Part shown: in pieces, positions 1 through 7,045 of the stretch
Numbering within the stretch: position 1 is the first letter of the stretch
Layout of the letters: each line of letters begins with the position of its first letter
DNA from: an uncultured Flavobacterium sp.
Lineage (GTDB): Bacteria; Bacteroidota; Bacteroidia; Flavobacteriales; Flavobacteriaceae
Length of the DNA stretch: 7,045 nucleotides
Direction: 5' to 3'
NCBI RefSeq assembly: GCF_937967675.1
Contig: NZ_CALBSN010000060.1
Span: 1-7,045, forward strand
The notes under the pieces: model-generated
Databases searched by the model: none
What the model was told of the DNA's origin: nothing
The model's input: the letters and a program-made list of their open reading frames with translations, nothing else
Position numbers and translations under genes: made by a program

Positions 1-165
1 CAGAAATATTAACAACTTAAAAATTAATCTAGTTTAATAATGCACTACGGGTTATATTAATAAAAAACAAGGTTAAAAGAATACGAAACATCTTGATGGA
101 TTTTAATAATGTACGAATATAAACATTTTCAATTTCTCCGATTTCTAAATTAACAAATTATAAAC

Positions 166-173
166 TATCTTCG
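166..173 (+). promoter_or_regulatory. Possible -7 promoter box for recG
   Basis: The octamer TATCTTCG matches the Bacteroidota -7 consensus TAnnTTTG at all but one position (C for the second T of the TTT). It lies about 60 bp before the recG start. No TTG is found at the expected -33 distance upstream, so this is a weak call. If it is used, transcription would start near 178-182 and the palindrome at 198-215 would fall in the 5' untranslated leader. Confidence 0.3.
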
Positions 174-197
174 CTTTTGAATCCACACATAAGTACA

Positions 198-215
198 GAC
201 AAGTCGCGACTTGTC
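198..215. repeat. Perfect 18-bp palindrome upstream of recG
   Basis: GACAAGTCGCGACTTGTC equals its own reverse complement. After two unpaired positions on each side the symmetry resumes for three more bases (GTA at 193-195 against TAC at 218-220), giving an imperfect 28-bp palindrome. It ends 20 bp before the recG start codon and is GC-rich compared with its surroundings. It could be a dyad operator, a hairpin in the recG leader, or one copy of a dispersed palindromic intergenic repeat. I recall similar palindromes between genes in Flavobacterium, but this is from memory and not verified. The symmetry itself is certain; the function is unknown. Confidence 0.85.
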
Positions 216-235
216 ACTACGATAAATAATAATAA

Positions 236-2338
236 ATGAATTTACTCGAAACTCCCATAGAATATCTCAAAGGCGTTGGTCCGCAGCGTGGCGATTTATT
301 GCGCAAGGAGTTGGGCATTCATAAATATGCAGATTTACTGAATTTATTCCCAAATCGTTACATTGATAGAACTCGCTATTACAGAATTAACGAACTGCAA
401 AACAGCAATTCTGAAGTTCAAATCGTTGGAAAAATCATCAATATTAAAACGGTTGAGCAAGGAAAAGGAAAATCGAGATTGGTTGCGACTTTTGTAGATG
501 AAACTGGTCAAATGGAATTAGTTTGGTTTCAAGGGCAAAAATGGATTCGAGAAAGTCTAAAAATTAATGTTCCTTATGTGATTTTTGGAAAAGTTACCCA
601 ATTTGGCGCTACTTACAACATGGCGCATCCCGAAATGGAATTGTTGGAAGAACACAAAGCCAGTCTTCGTTCGGCAATGCAACCGGTTTATCCAAGTACG
701 GAAAAATTAGCTAACAAAGGAATTTCGAACAAAGTCATCAATAAAATGATGCAACAATTGTTTGTGGAAACACAAGCTTTATTTTCAGAAAACTTACCTA
801 GTTATCTTTTAGATGAATTAAAATTAATTCCAAAAAATGCGGCTTTGTTCAATATTCATTTTCCGAAAAGTCAAGATTTATTGGCAAAAGCGCAATTCCG
901 ATTAAAGTTTGAAGAGTTGTTTTTCATCCAATTGCAATTGATAACGAAAAATCTCATTCGCAAGCACAAAATCAAAGGAATGCCTTTTGAAAAAGTGGGT
1001 GAAAACTTCAATAATTTCTATAAAAATCACTTGCCTTTCGATTTAACCAATGCACAAAAACGTGTTTTAAAAGAAATTCGAAATGATTTAGGAAGCAATG
1101 CGCAAATGAATCGTTTACTCCAAGGCGACGTAGGTTCTGGAAAAACTATCGTAGCGTTAATGTGCATGCTTTTGGCAAAAGATAATGGTTTTCAAAGTTG
1201 CTTAATGGCGCCAACCGAAATTCTAGCCAATCAACATTTTAACGGAATTACTGAATTAGCAAAAGAACTGAATATCAATATAAAAATACTAACGGGTTCA
1301 ACTAAAACTTCAGATAGAAAAATTATCCACGAAGAACTCGAAAATGGAAGTTTAGATATTTTAATTGGAACTCATGCGCTATTAGAAGACAAAGTACAAT
1401 TTCATAATTTAGGTTTAGCAATTATAGATGAGCAGCATCGTTTTGGTGTGGAACAAAGAAGTAAATTGTGGGGAAAAGCCCCTATTCCACCTCACGTTCT
1501 TGTAATGACCGCTACTCCAATTCCTCGAACTTTAGCTATGAGTTTGTACGGTGATTTAGATATTTCAGTCATTGATGAATTACCACCTGGTAGAAAACCG
1601 ATTCAAACCGTTCATCGTTATGATTCGAACCGATTGAAAGTTTGGAAATTCTTAAAAGATGAAATTTCGAAAGGACGCCAAGTTTATATCGTTTATCCAT
1701 TGATTCAAGAGTCGGAAAAAATGGATTATAAAGATTTGATGGATGGTTACGAAAGTATTTCAAGAGATTTCCCATTACCTCAATATTCTATTTCTATCGT
1801 TCACGGAAAAATGAAACCTGCCGATAAAGACGAAGAAATGCGTCGCTTTTCAGAAGGAAAAACCAATATTATGGTGGCAACGACTGTGATTGAAGTTGGG
1901 GTGAATGTTCCAAACGCTTCTGTTATGGTAATTGAAAGTGCAGAACGTTTTGGCTTATCGCAATTGCATCAGTTACGTGGACGTGTAGGTCGTGGTGCTG
2001 AACAAAGTTATTGTATCTTAATGACAAGTCATAAACTCAGTAACGATAGTAAAATCCGAATGGAAACGATGGTTCGTACTAATGATGGTTTTGAAATTTC
2101 GGAAGTGGATTTAAAATTGCGCGGTCCTGGTGACATCATGGGCAAGCAACAAAGTGGCGTTTTAAATCTTCAAATTGCCGATTTAGTTAAAGACAAAGAT
2201 ATTTTGCAATTAGCAAGACATCATGCTATAAAACTTCTTAAAGATGATGCTCCAATGGAAAAACCAGAACACGCTAAACTTCGTGAAGCATTTATTGAGT
2301 TAAGCAAAAAGAAAACGATTTGGAATTACATTAGCTAA
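236..2338 (+). CDS. recG: ATP-dependent DNA helicase RecG
   Basis: RecG is a cytoplasmic superfamily 2 helicase that binds branched DNA, reverses stalled replication forks and migrates Holliday junctions. The protein has 700 residues, against 693 in E. coli, and looks complete. An N-terminal helical part is followed by an OB-fold wedge domain at about 60-150. The first helicase lobe holds Walker A GDVGSGKT (297-304), the DEQH box (398-401) and TATP (425-428). The second lobe holds TTVIEVGVNVPNA (549-561) and the arginine-finger motif QLHQLRGRVGRG (576-587). The RecG-specific TRG region follows, with LRGPGD at 628-633. Next comes GKQQSG (636-641), where I would expect GTRQ/GTQQ, so a lysine replaces the usual threonine. 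The ATG at 236 is chosen because the family-typical LLxTPIEYLKGVGPQR begins right after it. No Shine-Dalgarno sequence is present, as usual in Bacteroidota. The next gene has its own promoter, so recG is probably a separate transcription unit. Confidence 0.97.
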   Translation: MNLLETPIEYLKGVGPQRGDLLRKELGIHKYADLLNLFPNRYIDRTRYYRINELQNSNSEVQIVGKIINIKTVEQGKGKSRLVATFVDETGQMELVWFQGQKWIRESLKINVPYVIFGKVTQFGATYNMAHPEMELLEEHKASLRSAMQPVYPSTEKLANKGISNKVINKMMQQLFVETQALFSENLPSYLLDELKLIPKNAALFNIHFPKSQDLLAKAQFRLKFEELFFIQLQLITKNLIRKHKIKGMPFEKVGENFNNFYKNHLPFDLTNAQKRVLKEIRNDLGSNAQMNRLLQGDVGSGKTIVALMCMLLAKDNGFQSCLMAPTEILANQHFNGITELAKELNINIKILTGSTKTSDRKIIHEELENGSLDILIGTHALLEDKVQFHNLGLAIIDEQHRFGVEQRSKLWGKAPIPPHVLVMTATPIPRTLAMSLYGDLDISVIDELPPGRKPIQTVHRYDSNRLKVWKFLKDEISKGRQVYIVYPLIQESEKMDYKDLMDGYESISRDFPLPQYSISIVHGKMKPADKDEEMRRFSEGKTNIMVATTVIEVGVNVPNASVMVIESAERFGLSQLHQLRGRVGRGAEQSYCILMTSHKLSNDSKIRMETMVRTNDGFEISEVDLKLRGPGDIMGKQQSGVLNLQIADLVKDKDILQLARHHAIKLLKDDAPMEKPEHAKLREAFIELSKKKTIWNYIS

Positions 2339-2477
2339 ATTTCATTTAATGTAATGAAGTGTAGAAAATTATAACAAAAAGTAAATTTCAATACCTATTT
2401 CGTAACTTTTTTAAATAAATCTCAAATTTTTAAAACATTTGTACCTACAACAATGTTAAATAAATGATAAGTTAAAG

Positions 2478-2506
2478 TTGTAATTATTTTGTAAAACTTA
2501 ACTTTG
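2478..2506 (+). promoter_or_regulatory. Bacteroidota-type promoter of the RND efflux genes
   Basis: A -33 box TTG (2478-2480) is followed after 18 bp by TAACTTTG (2499-2506), a full match to the Bacteroidota -7 consensus TAnnTTTG. Transcription would start around 2511-2515, giving a leader of roughly 25 nt before the ATG at 2537. A short inverted repeat, AAGTTAA (2469-2475) and TTAACTT (2498-2504), brackets the -33 box and overlaps the -7 box. It could be an operator half-site pair, but seven A/T-rich bases is weak evidence. No regulator gene is seen beside it. Confidence 0.7.
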
Positions 2507-2536
2507 TAGCTGTATCATTAAGAAGCATATCATATT

Positions 2537-3595
2537 ATGAAAATAAAAACTATAAGCATCACGCTACTCACTTTAACTCTTGTTGGTTTAATTGGATATA
2601 GAATTACAAAAAACAGTTCCGAATCTGAAAAAGGTGGCGGAAAAGGAGATAAAAAACTTCCAATGATGGTGGATGCCATTGTAGTTTCTGAAACTAATTT
2701 TGCTAATACCATTTCACTTTCTGGTTCTATTGAAGCTAACGAAAATGTAGAAATTAGAAGCGAAGTTTCTGGAATTGTAGAAAAAATCTATTTTACCGAA
2801 GGAACTAACGTGAGTAAAGGTCAGGTTTTATTGAAAGTGAATGATATAGAATTAAGAGCGCAATTATCACAAGCTATAACAAAACAAGGACTTGCTTCAG
2901 AAAACGAAAGAAGAGCTAAATTACTACTTCAAAAAGAAGCGATTTCTCAAGAAGAATATGATATTGCTAGTGCTGAATACAGAAGTCTAAAAGCACAAAC
3001 CCAATTGATTCAAGCGCAAATTGCTAAAACAACTATTAGAGCACCATTTTCGGGAAAAATTGGTTTACGCAATATTTCTCCTGGAACCTATGTAACTCCT
3101 ACTACACTAATTACCAAATTAGTTAGTGCAAATCAAGTAAAAATTAGTTTTTCTATTCCTGAAAAATACGCTTCGGAAGTGGAAAACAATACTAATATTC
3201 AATTCAAGATTCCAAATAATCCTGAAAAGTTCACAGCAAAAATTTACGCTATCGAACCTGAAATTGAAACTTCCACTCGAACTTTAAAAATTAGAGCCAT
3301 TGCCGAAAATCCGAATGGAAAACTTTTAGCAGGAACCTTTGCTACTATCGAACTTCCTCTAAAAAATATCAAAGGTGCCATTCAAATTCCTTCAGAAGCG
3401 GTTGTTCCTGTTCAAGACGGAAAAGTAGTTTATATTGCCAACAATGGAAAAGCAAAAGAAGTAAAAATAGAAACGATTGCTAGAACTGATAAAGATGTAA
3501 TCGTTACGCAAGGCCTTAAATCAGGAGATACGATTCTAACTTCTGGCGTTATGGCTTTAAAAGACGAAGCTGATATCAAAGTAAAAGTAAAATAA
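2537..3595 (+). CDS. RND efflux periplasmic adaptor subunit (membrane fusion protein, AcrA/MdtA type)
   Basis: This periplasmic protein would link the inner-membrane RND pump to an outer-membrane channel. It has 352 residues, somewhat shorter than E. coli AcrA. An N-terminal hydrophobic segment (about 6-21) after MKIK is a signal peptide or membrane anchor. There is no lipobox; the protein contains no cysteine at all, so it is not a lipoprotein as AcrA is. A Gly/Lys-rich linker (about 30-40) follows. The split lipoyl domain is seen as EIRSEVSGIVEKI with GxxVxKGQVLLKV (about 72-102) and TTIRAPFSGKIGLRNISPG (165-183). Between them lies a short alpha-helical hairpin (about 105-164). The beta-barrel (about 195-275) and membrane-proximal domain (about 275-352, with IQIPSEAVVP) complete the fold. 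It starts about 25 nt after a consensus promoter and lies 38 bp before the pump gene, so the two are probably co-transcribed. The substrate cannot be read from the sequence. Confidence 0.93.
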   Translation: MKIKTISITLLTLTLVGLIGYRITKNSSESEKGGGKGDKKLPMMVDAIVVSETNFANTISLSGSIEANENVEIRSEVSGIVEKIYFTEGTNVSKGQVLLKVNDIELRAQLSQAITKQGLASENERRAKLLLQKEAISQEEYDIASAEYRSLKAQTQLIQAQIAKTTIRAPFSGKIGLRNISPGTYVTPTTLITKLVSANQVKISFSIPEKYASEVENNTNIQFKIPNNPEKFTAKIYAIEPEIETSTRTLKIRAIAENPNGKLLAGTFATIELPLKNIKGAIQIPSEAVVPVQDGKVVYIANNGKAKEVKIETIARTDKDVIVTQGLKSGDTILTSGVMALKDEADIKVKVK

Positions 3596-3633
3596 GCTTT
3601 TCTAAATTCTAATTTCAAACTTCTAAATTTAAA

Positions 3634-6600
3634 ATGAGTTTATCTACTTTAAGTATAAAAAGACCGGTATTTACCATTGTAATCAACTTATTGATTATCC
3701 TTTTTGGTATTTTAGGATTCAGTTATTTGGGCGTTCGCGAATTCCCTTCAATAGACCCTGCCGTAATTAACGTTCGAACAAACTACACCGGTGCTAACGC
3801 AGAAATTATCGAATCGCAAATTACCGAGCCACTTGAAAAAGCTATTAACTCCATTGATGGTATTCGTAACATTACGTCCTCAAGTAATCAAGGTTCGAGT
3901 AATATTACAGTCGAATTCAAATTAGAGAAAAACTTAGAAGAAGCGGCTAACGATGTGCGTGATAAAGTATCGCAAGCTGTTAGAAGTTTACCACAAGATA
4001 TTGATGCACCTCCAGTAGTTGCTAAAGCTGATGCCGATTCTGATGCGATTATTTCGATGACCGTTCAAAGTCAATCAAGAAACGCATTAGAGTTGAGTGA
4101 CTATGCTGAAAACGTAATTTCTGAGAGAATTCAAACGATTCCTGGTGTGAGTAGCGTTCAAATTTGGGGACAAAAGCGTTATTCGATGCGTATTTGGATG
4201 GATCCAATCAAATTAAACGCTTACGGAATCACAGTTGCCGATGTTCGAAATGCTTTAGACAAACAAAATGTAGAATTACCTTCAGGAAAATTAACAGGTG
4301 CCAATACCGAATTAATGGTAAAAACGCTTGGAAATTTATCTACAGAAAAGGAATTCAACGATATTATCATTGTAGCGGATGCCAATAAAACCGTTCGTTT
4401 GAGCGATATTGGTTATGCTGTTTTGGCTTCCGAAAATTTAGAAACCAAGTTTACCGAATCAGGAAATCCAATGGTGGCTGTGGCTATTATTCCGCAACCA
4501 GGAACGAATTACCTAGAAATTGCCGAACAATTTTATGCCGAAGTGGATAAATTAAAGAAAGATTTACCGAGTGACATCAAATTAGATATTGCTTTAGATA
4601 ATACTATTTTTATTAAGAAATCAGTAGTTGAAGTTGCGGAAACATTAGCAATTTCTGTTATTTTGGTAATCATCATTATCTTCTTATTCTTTAGAGATTG
4701 GTCTATCGCATTCCGACCTTTAATTGATATTCCGGTTTCGTTGATTGCTACTTTCTTTATAATGTATTTGTGTGGTTTCTCTATCAACGTTTTAACGCTA
4801 TTAGCCATCGTTTTAGCCACAGGATTAGTAGTTGACGACGGAATTGTAGTAACCGAAAACATCTTCAAAAAAGTTGAAGAAGGTATGTCGCCTATCGAGG
4901 CAGCTATCAAAGGTTCTAATGAAATATTCTTTGCTGTAATTTCGATTTCGGTAACATTAGCTGCCGTTTTCTTACCCATTATTTTCTTGGAAGGTTTCGT
5001 AGGACGATTGTTCCGAGAATTTGGTGTCGTCATAGGTGCTGCGGTATTAATTTCTGCCTTTGTATCCTTGACTTTAACACCAATGTTAAATGCGTATTTA
5101 ATGAAAGGTGGCGAACAAAAGAAAACCAAATTTTATGAAGCTACAGAACCATTCTTCGTAAGCTTAAATACTGGATATGCGAATGCATTAACTAATTTCT
5201 TAAAAAGAAAATGGTTGAGTTTCCCAATTATCGGAGCTTGTATCGGATTGATTGTGTTATTTTTTGCCATTCTTCCAAAAGAAACTGCTCCTTACGATGA
5301 TAGAAGTTTAGGAATTATTAGTGTAACTACTCCAGAAGGTGCAACATACGAATATACCGATCGTTTTATGGACGATTTATCTAAATTAATCAACGATTCG
5401 ATTCCAGAGAAAAAAGTAGCATTGGTAATTACTTCACCAGGTTTTATGTCGTCTTCTGTTAATGCAGGAAGAGTTCGTTTAGCATTGGTTGATCCAAGTG
5501 AACGTGAAAAATCACAAAAAGAAATTGTGGACGATTTAAACAAATGGACCAAAAAATATCCACAAGCCAAAGTTAACGTTTCGGAACAACCAACCATTTC
5601 AGTAAACAGACGTGGTGGCTTGCCAATTCAATACATTATTCAAGCACCAAATTTTGAAAAATTAAGAGAAAAGATTCCACAATTCATGGAAGAAGCAAGT
5701 AAAAACGAAACTTTCTCGAATGTAGACGTGAATTTAAAATTTAATAAACCTGAAATTAACGTAACCATTAATCGTGAAAAGGCAGAAAGTTTAGGAATTT
5801 CGGTTTTAGATGTAGCGCAAACTTTACAATTATCATTAAGTGGACAACGTTTTGGTTATTTCATGCAAAATGGAAAACAATATCAAGTTATTGGACAATT
5901 TGACGAAAAAGACCGCGATGCTCCATTGGATTTAACTTCAATGTTCGTTAAGAATAAAGCAGGTGAATTAATCCAATTAGACAACGTAGTTGAGGTAGAA
6001 GAACAAAGTAATCCACCGCAATTATTTCATAACAATCGCTACATGTCGGCAACGGTTTCTGCTGGTTTAGCACCAGGAAAAAGTATGATTGACGGTATCA
6101 ACACCATGGACGAAATCAAAGAAAAAGTATTAGACGACACCTTTACAACTGATTTAGGTGGTGAATCGCGTGACTTCGTAGAAAGTAGTTCCAATACTTC
6201 TTTCGCTTTCGGATTGGCGTTATTGTTAATTTATTTGATTTTAGCCGCACAATTTGAAAGTTTCATTGACCCGTTTATTATTATCTTAACTGTACCAATG
6301 GCTGTCGCTGGAGCATTATTCTCGCTTTGGTTATTTGGACAAACTTGGAATATTTTTAGTCAAATTGGAACCGTCATGCTGATTGGACTCGTTACCAAAA
6401 ACGGAATTCTGATAGTCGAATTTGCCAACCAACTTCGAGAACAAGGAAAATCAAAATACGATGCCATTTTAGAAGCTTCGGAAGCGCGTTTACGACCAAT
6501 TTTAATGACGAGTTTAGCCATTGCTTTAGGAGCTTTACCAATTGCTTTATCACTTGGAGCTGCTTCCGCAAGTAGAATGGGAATGGGAGTTGTAATTGTG

Positions 6601-6720
6601 GGTGGAACGATGTTCTCGTTAATCTTAACTTTATTTGTAATTCCAGCAATCTATTTAATGTGGTCAAGAGCAAAAAAACACCGACCAGAATTTGATAATT
6701 TAGACGCTTTAGAGAAATAA
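3634..6720 (+). CDS. RND efflux transporter permease subunit (AcrB/MdtB-like, HAE family)
   Basis: This is the inner-membrane, proton-driven pump of the tripartite exporter. It has 1028 residues, close to AcrB (1049), and appears complete. TM1 lies at about 11-30 after the typical SIKRPVFT start. A first periplasmic porter domain follows, then TM2 (337-353) and TM3-TM4 (363-400). TM4 carries the proton-relay pair Asp401-Asp402 in GLVVDDGIVVTEN, matching AcrB D407/D408. TM5-TM6 include AVFLPIIFLEGFVGRLFREF. After TM7 (about 530-548) comes the second porter domain, then TM8 (about 857-873) to TM12. Lys922 in LIGLVTKNGILIVEF corresponds to AcrB K940. All three key relay residues are present, so the pump should be active. 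The type is drug/amphiphile rather than heavy-metal efflux, judged by overall sequence style; the substrate is unknown. The last 11 codons and stop are repeated 185 bp downstream in the tandem duplication. Confidence 0.95.
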   Translation: MSLSTLSIKRPVFTIVINLLIILFGILGFSYLGVREFPSIDPAVINVRTNYTGANAEIIESQITEPLEKAINSIDGIRNITSSSNQGSSNITVEFKLEKNLEEAANDVRDKVSQAVRSLPQDIDAPPVVAKADADSDAIISMTVQSQSRNALELSDYAENVISERIQTIPGVSSVQIWGQKRYSMRIWMDPIKLNAYGITVADVRNALDKQNVELPSGKLTGANTELMVKTLGNLSTEKEFNDIIIVADANKTVRLSDIGYAVLASENLETKFTESGNPMVAVAIIPQPGTNYLEIAEQFYAEVDKLKKDLPSDIKLDIALDNTIFIKKSVVEVAETLAISVILVIIIIFLFFRDWSIAFRPLIDIPVSLIATFFIMYLCGFSINVLTLLAIVLATGLVVDDGIVVTENIFKKVEEGMSPIEAAIKGSNEIFFAVISISVTLAAVFLPIIFLEGFVGRLFREFGVVIGAAVLISAFVSLTLTPMLNAYLMKGGEQKKTKFYEATEPFFVSLNTGYANALTNFLKRKWLSFPIIGACIGLIVLFFAILPKETAPYDDRSLGIISVTTPEGATYEYTDRFMDDLSKLINDSIPEKKVALVITSPGFMSSSVNAGRVRLALVDPSEREKSQKEIVDDLNKWTKKYPQAKVNVSEQPTISVNRRGGLPIQYIIQAPNFEKLREKIPQFMEEASKNETFSNVDVNLKFNKPEINVTINREKAESLGISVLDVAQTLQLSLSGQRFGYFMQNGKQYQVIGQFDEKDRDAPLDLTSMFVKNKAGELIQLDNVVEVEEQSNPPQLFHNNRYMSATVSAGLAPGKSMIDGINTMDEIKEKVLDDTFTTDLGGESRDFVESSSNTSFAFGLALLLIYLILAAQFESFIDPFIIILTVPMAVAGALFSLWLFGQTWNIFSQIGTVMLIGLVTKNGILIVEFANQLREQGKSKYDAILEASEARLRPILMTSLAIALGALPIALSLGAASASRMGMGVVIVGGTMFSLILTLFVIPAIYLMWSRAKKHRPEFDNLDALEK

Positions 6721-6725
6721 AATAA

Positions 6726-6832
6726 ACCGCAGATTCGCAAATTAAAATTTAAAAGAATAATTTGAATCAACATAATCTACAAGTATTCAATAAAAAAACA
6801 CTTAAAAACAAAAAAATCTGCGAATCTGCGGT
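6726..6832. repeat. Inverted-repeat element, copy 1 (palindromic intergenic repeat)
   Basis: ACCGCAGATTCGCA (6726-6739) is the exact reverse complement of TGCGAATCTGCGGT (6819-6832). With one mismatch the arms extend to 18 bp (6726-6743 and 6815-6832). The arms are built from an octamer: AATCTGCG occurs twice in direct tandem on the right (6815-6822, 6823-6830), and its complement twice on the left, the inner copy with one change. The enclosed 79 bases are very A/T-rich and code for nothing visible. It begins 5 bp after the pump stop codon. It may be a dispersed non-coding palindrome (REP or MITE-like), or a hairpin at the 3' end of the pump message. No U-tract follows the right arm on the + strand, so a classical terminator is unlikely. 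Confidence 0.85.
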
Positions 6833-6849
6833 AAAAACATAAAAACACT

Positions 6850-6888
6850 ATGCGAAATTTTTATACAACCCAGAATTTGATAATTTAG
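6850..6888 (+). pseudogene. Aborted duplicate start of the following gene
   Basis: ATG at 6850 opens a 12-codon frame (MRNFYTTQNLII, then TAG). Its first codons come from the end of repeat unit 1 and the rest from the out-of-frame pump tail at the start of unit 2. The same ATGCGAAATTT recurs at 7035. The simplest reading is that the tandem duplication copied the 5' end of the next gene and left this fragment stranded at the junction. It is too short to be a likely functional product. That it derives from a real gene start is inference. Confidence 0.4.
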
Positions 6889-6910
6889 ATGCTTTAGAGA
6901 AATAAAATAA

Positions 6911-7017
6911 ACCGCAGATTCGCAAATTAAAATTTAAAAGAATAATTTGAATCAACATAATCTACAAGTATTCAATAAAAAAACACTTAAAAACAAAAAA
7001 ATCTGCGAATCTGCGGT
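6911..7017. repeat. Inverted-repeat element, copy 2
   Basis: This is an identical second copy of the inverted-repeat element, shifted by 185 bp. Its perfect 14-bp arms lie at 6911-6924 and 7004-7017, with the same tandem AATCTGCG octamers and the same A/T-rich interior. It was copied as part of the larger tandem duplication and not inserted independently, since the flanking pump tail is duplicated with it. Confidence 0.85.
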
Positions 7018-7034
7018 AAAAACATAAAAACACT

Positions 7035-7045
7035 ATGCGAAATTT
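7035..7045 (+). CDS. Possible start of the next gene, cut by the window end
   Basis: ATGCGAAATTT gives M-R-N and a partial fourth codon before the window stops. The corresponding copy at 6850 continues as TTATACAAC, so the intact gene would be expected to start M-R-N-F-Y-T. A basic residue then hydrophobic ones would suit the start of a signal peptide. After an RND adaptor and pump, a TolC-type outer-membrane channel is the commonest third gene in Bacteroidota, but nothing in these 11 bases proves that. No promoter is seen directly in front, consistent with read-through from the efflux operon. Confidence 0.35.

Larger units (their letters stand above)
6685..7045. repeat. Tandem duplication, 185-bp period, second copy cut by the window end
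   Basis: Copy 1 covers 6685-6869 and copy 2 covers 6870-7045 (176 of 185 bases visible). Reading base by base I find one difference, C6705 versus T6890, which lies in an Asp codon of the pump gene's tail and is synonymous. The sequence before copy 1 (CCGA) does not match that before copy 2 (CAAC), so the repeat begins at CCAGAA. Each unit holds the pump's last 11 codons plus stop, the inverted-repeat element, and ATGCGAAATTT, which looks like the start of a following gene. The second pump tail (6870-6905) has no start codon of its own and should not be translated as such. Either a recent local duplication or an assembly artefact at a contig end could explain it. Confidence 0.95.

Noticed and set aside
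1..192. Leader before recG searched for a gene end, tRNA or riboswitch
   Set aside because: Only very short frames occur, with no cloverleaf or known aptamer pattern; it looks like plain A/T-rich intergenic DNA apart from the weak -7 box.
2339..2360. A/T-rich hairpin just after recG (ATTTCATT with AATGAAGT, 6-nt loop)
   Set aside because: The 8-bp stem has a single G-C pair plus a G-U pair and is not followed by a U-tract, so I do not call a terminator.
2376..2412. AAAAAGT and ACTTTTT followed by T residues, as a possible recG terminator
   Set aside because: The 7-bp stem has one G-C pair and a 22-nt loop; this is too weak in such A/T-rich DNA.
3600..3629. Direct repeat TTCTAAATT (3600-3608 and 3621-3629) between adaptor and pump genes
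   Set aside because: Nine A/T-rich bases repeated once at a 21-bp distance could be chance, and no internal promoter consensus is seen there.
4533..5129. A 198-codon open frame on the minus strand inside the pump gene
   Set aside because: It lies wholly antisense to conserved RND motifs, including TM4 with Asp401-Asp402, and its translation resembles no family I know. A/T-rich genes with biased third positions often give such antisense open frames.
5292..5597. A 101-codon minus-strand open frame
   Set aside because: It is antisense to the second porter domain of the pump, with no promoter or recognisable product.
6392..6673. A 93-codon minus-strand open frame rich in leucine
   Set aside because: The composition is what the complement of the pump's TM10-TM12 codons gives; there is no independent support.

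Overview
The window looks like a piece of a Flavobacteriaceae (Bacteroidota) chromosome, probably Flavobacterium or a close relative. The evidence is low GC with A/T-ending codons, start codons with no Shine-Dalgarno sequence but A/T-rich leaders, a Bacteroidota-type promoter (TTG, 18 bp, TAACTTTG), and protein sequences of flavobacterial style. All recognisable genes are on the + strand.

Layout. Positions 1-235 are an A/T-rich leader with no gene; it holds a perfect 18-bp palindrome (198-215) and a weak promoter-like box just before recG. Positions 236-2338 encode RecG, the branched-DNA helicase, complete. Positions 2339-2536 are an intergenic gap with a strong consensus promoter. Positions 2537-3595 and 3634-6720 encode the periplasmic adaptor and inner-membrane pump of an RND efflux system, 38 bp apart and almost certainly co-transcribed. 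Positions 6721-7045 contain no complete gene. They hold a long-armed inverted repeat and a tandem duplication with a 185-bp period. The duplicated unit carries the last 11 codons and stop of the pump gene, the whole inverted-repeat element, and the first codons of what is probably the next gene. The window ends inside the second copy.

Function. RecG rescues stalled replication forks and processes recombination intermediates, and has no evident link to the efflux genes, which have their own promoter. The adaptor and pump would form two parts of a proton-driven tripartite exporter. The outer-membrane channel is not in the window; it could be the gene starting at 7035, of which only about four codons are visible.

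No undescribed multi-gene system is visible. The coding content is ordinary; the parts that deserve attention are the tandem duplication at the 3' end, the octamer-built inverted repeat inside it, and the palindrome in front of recG.
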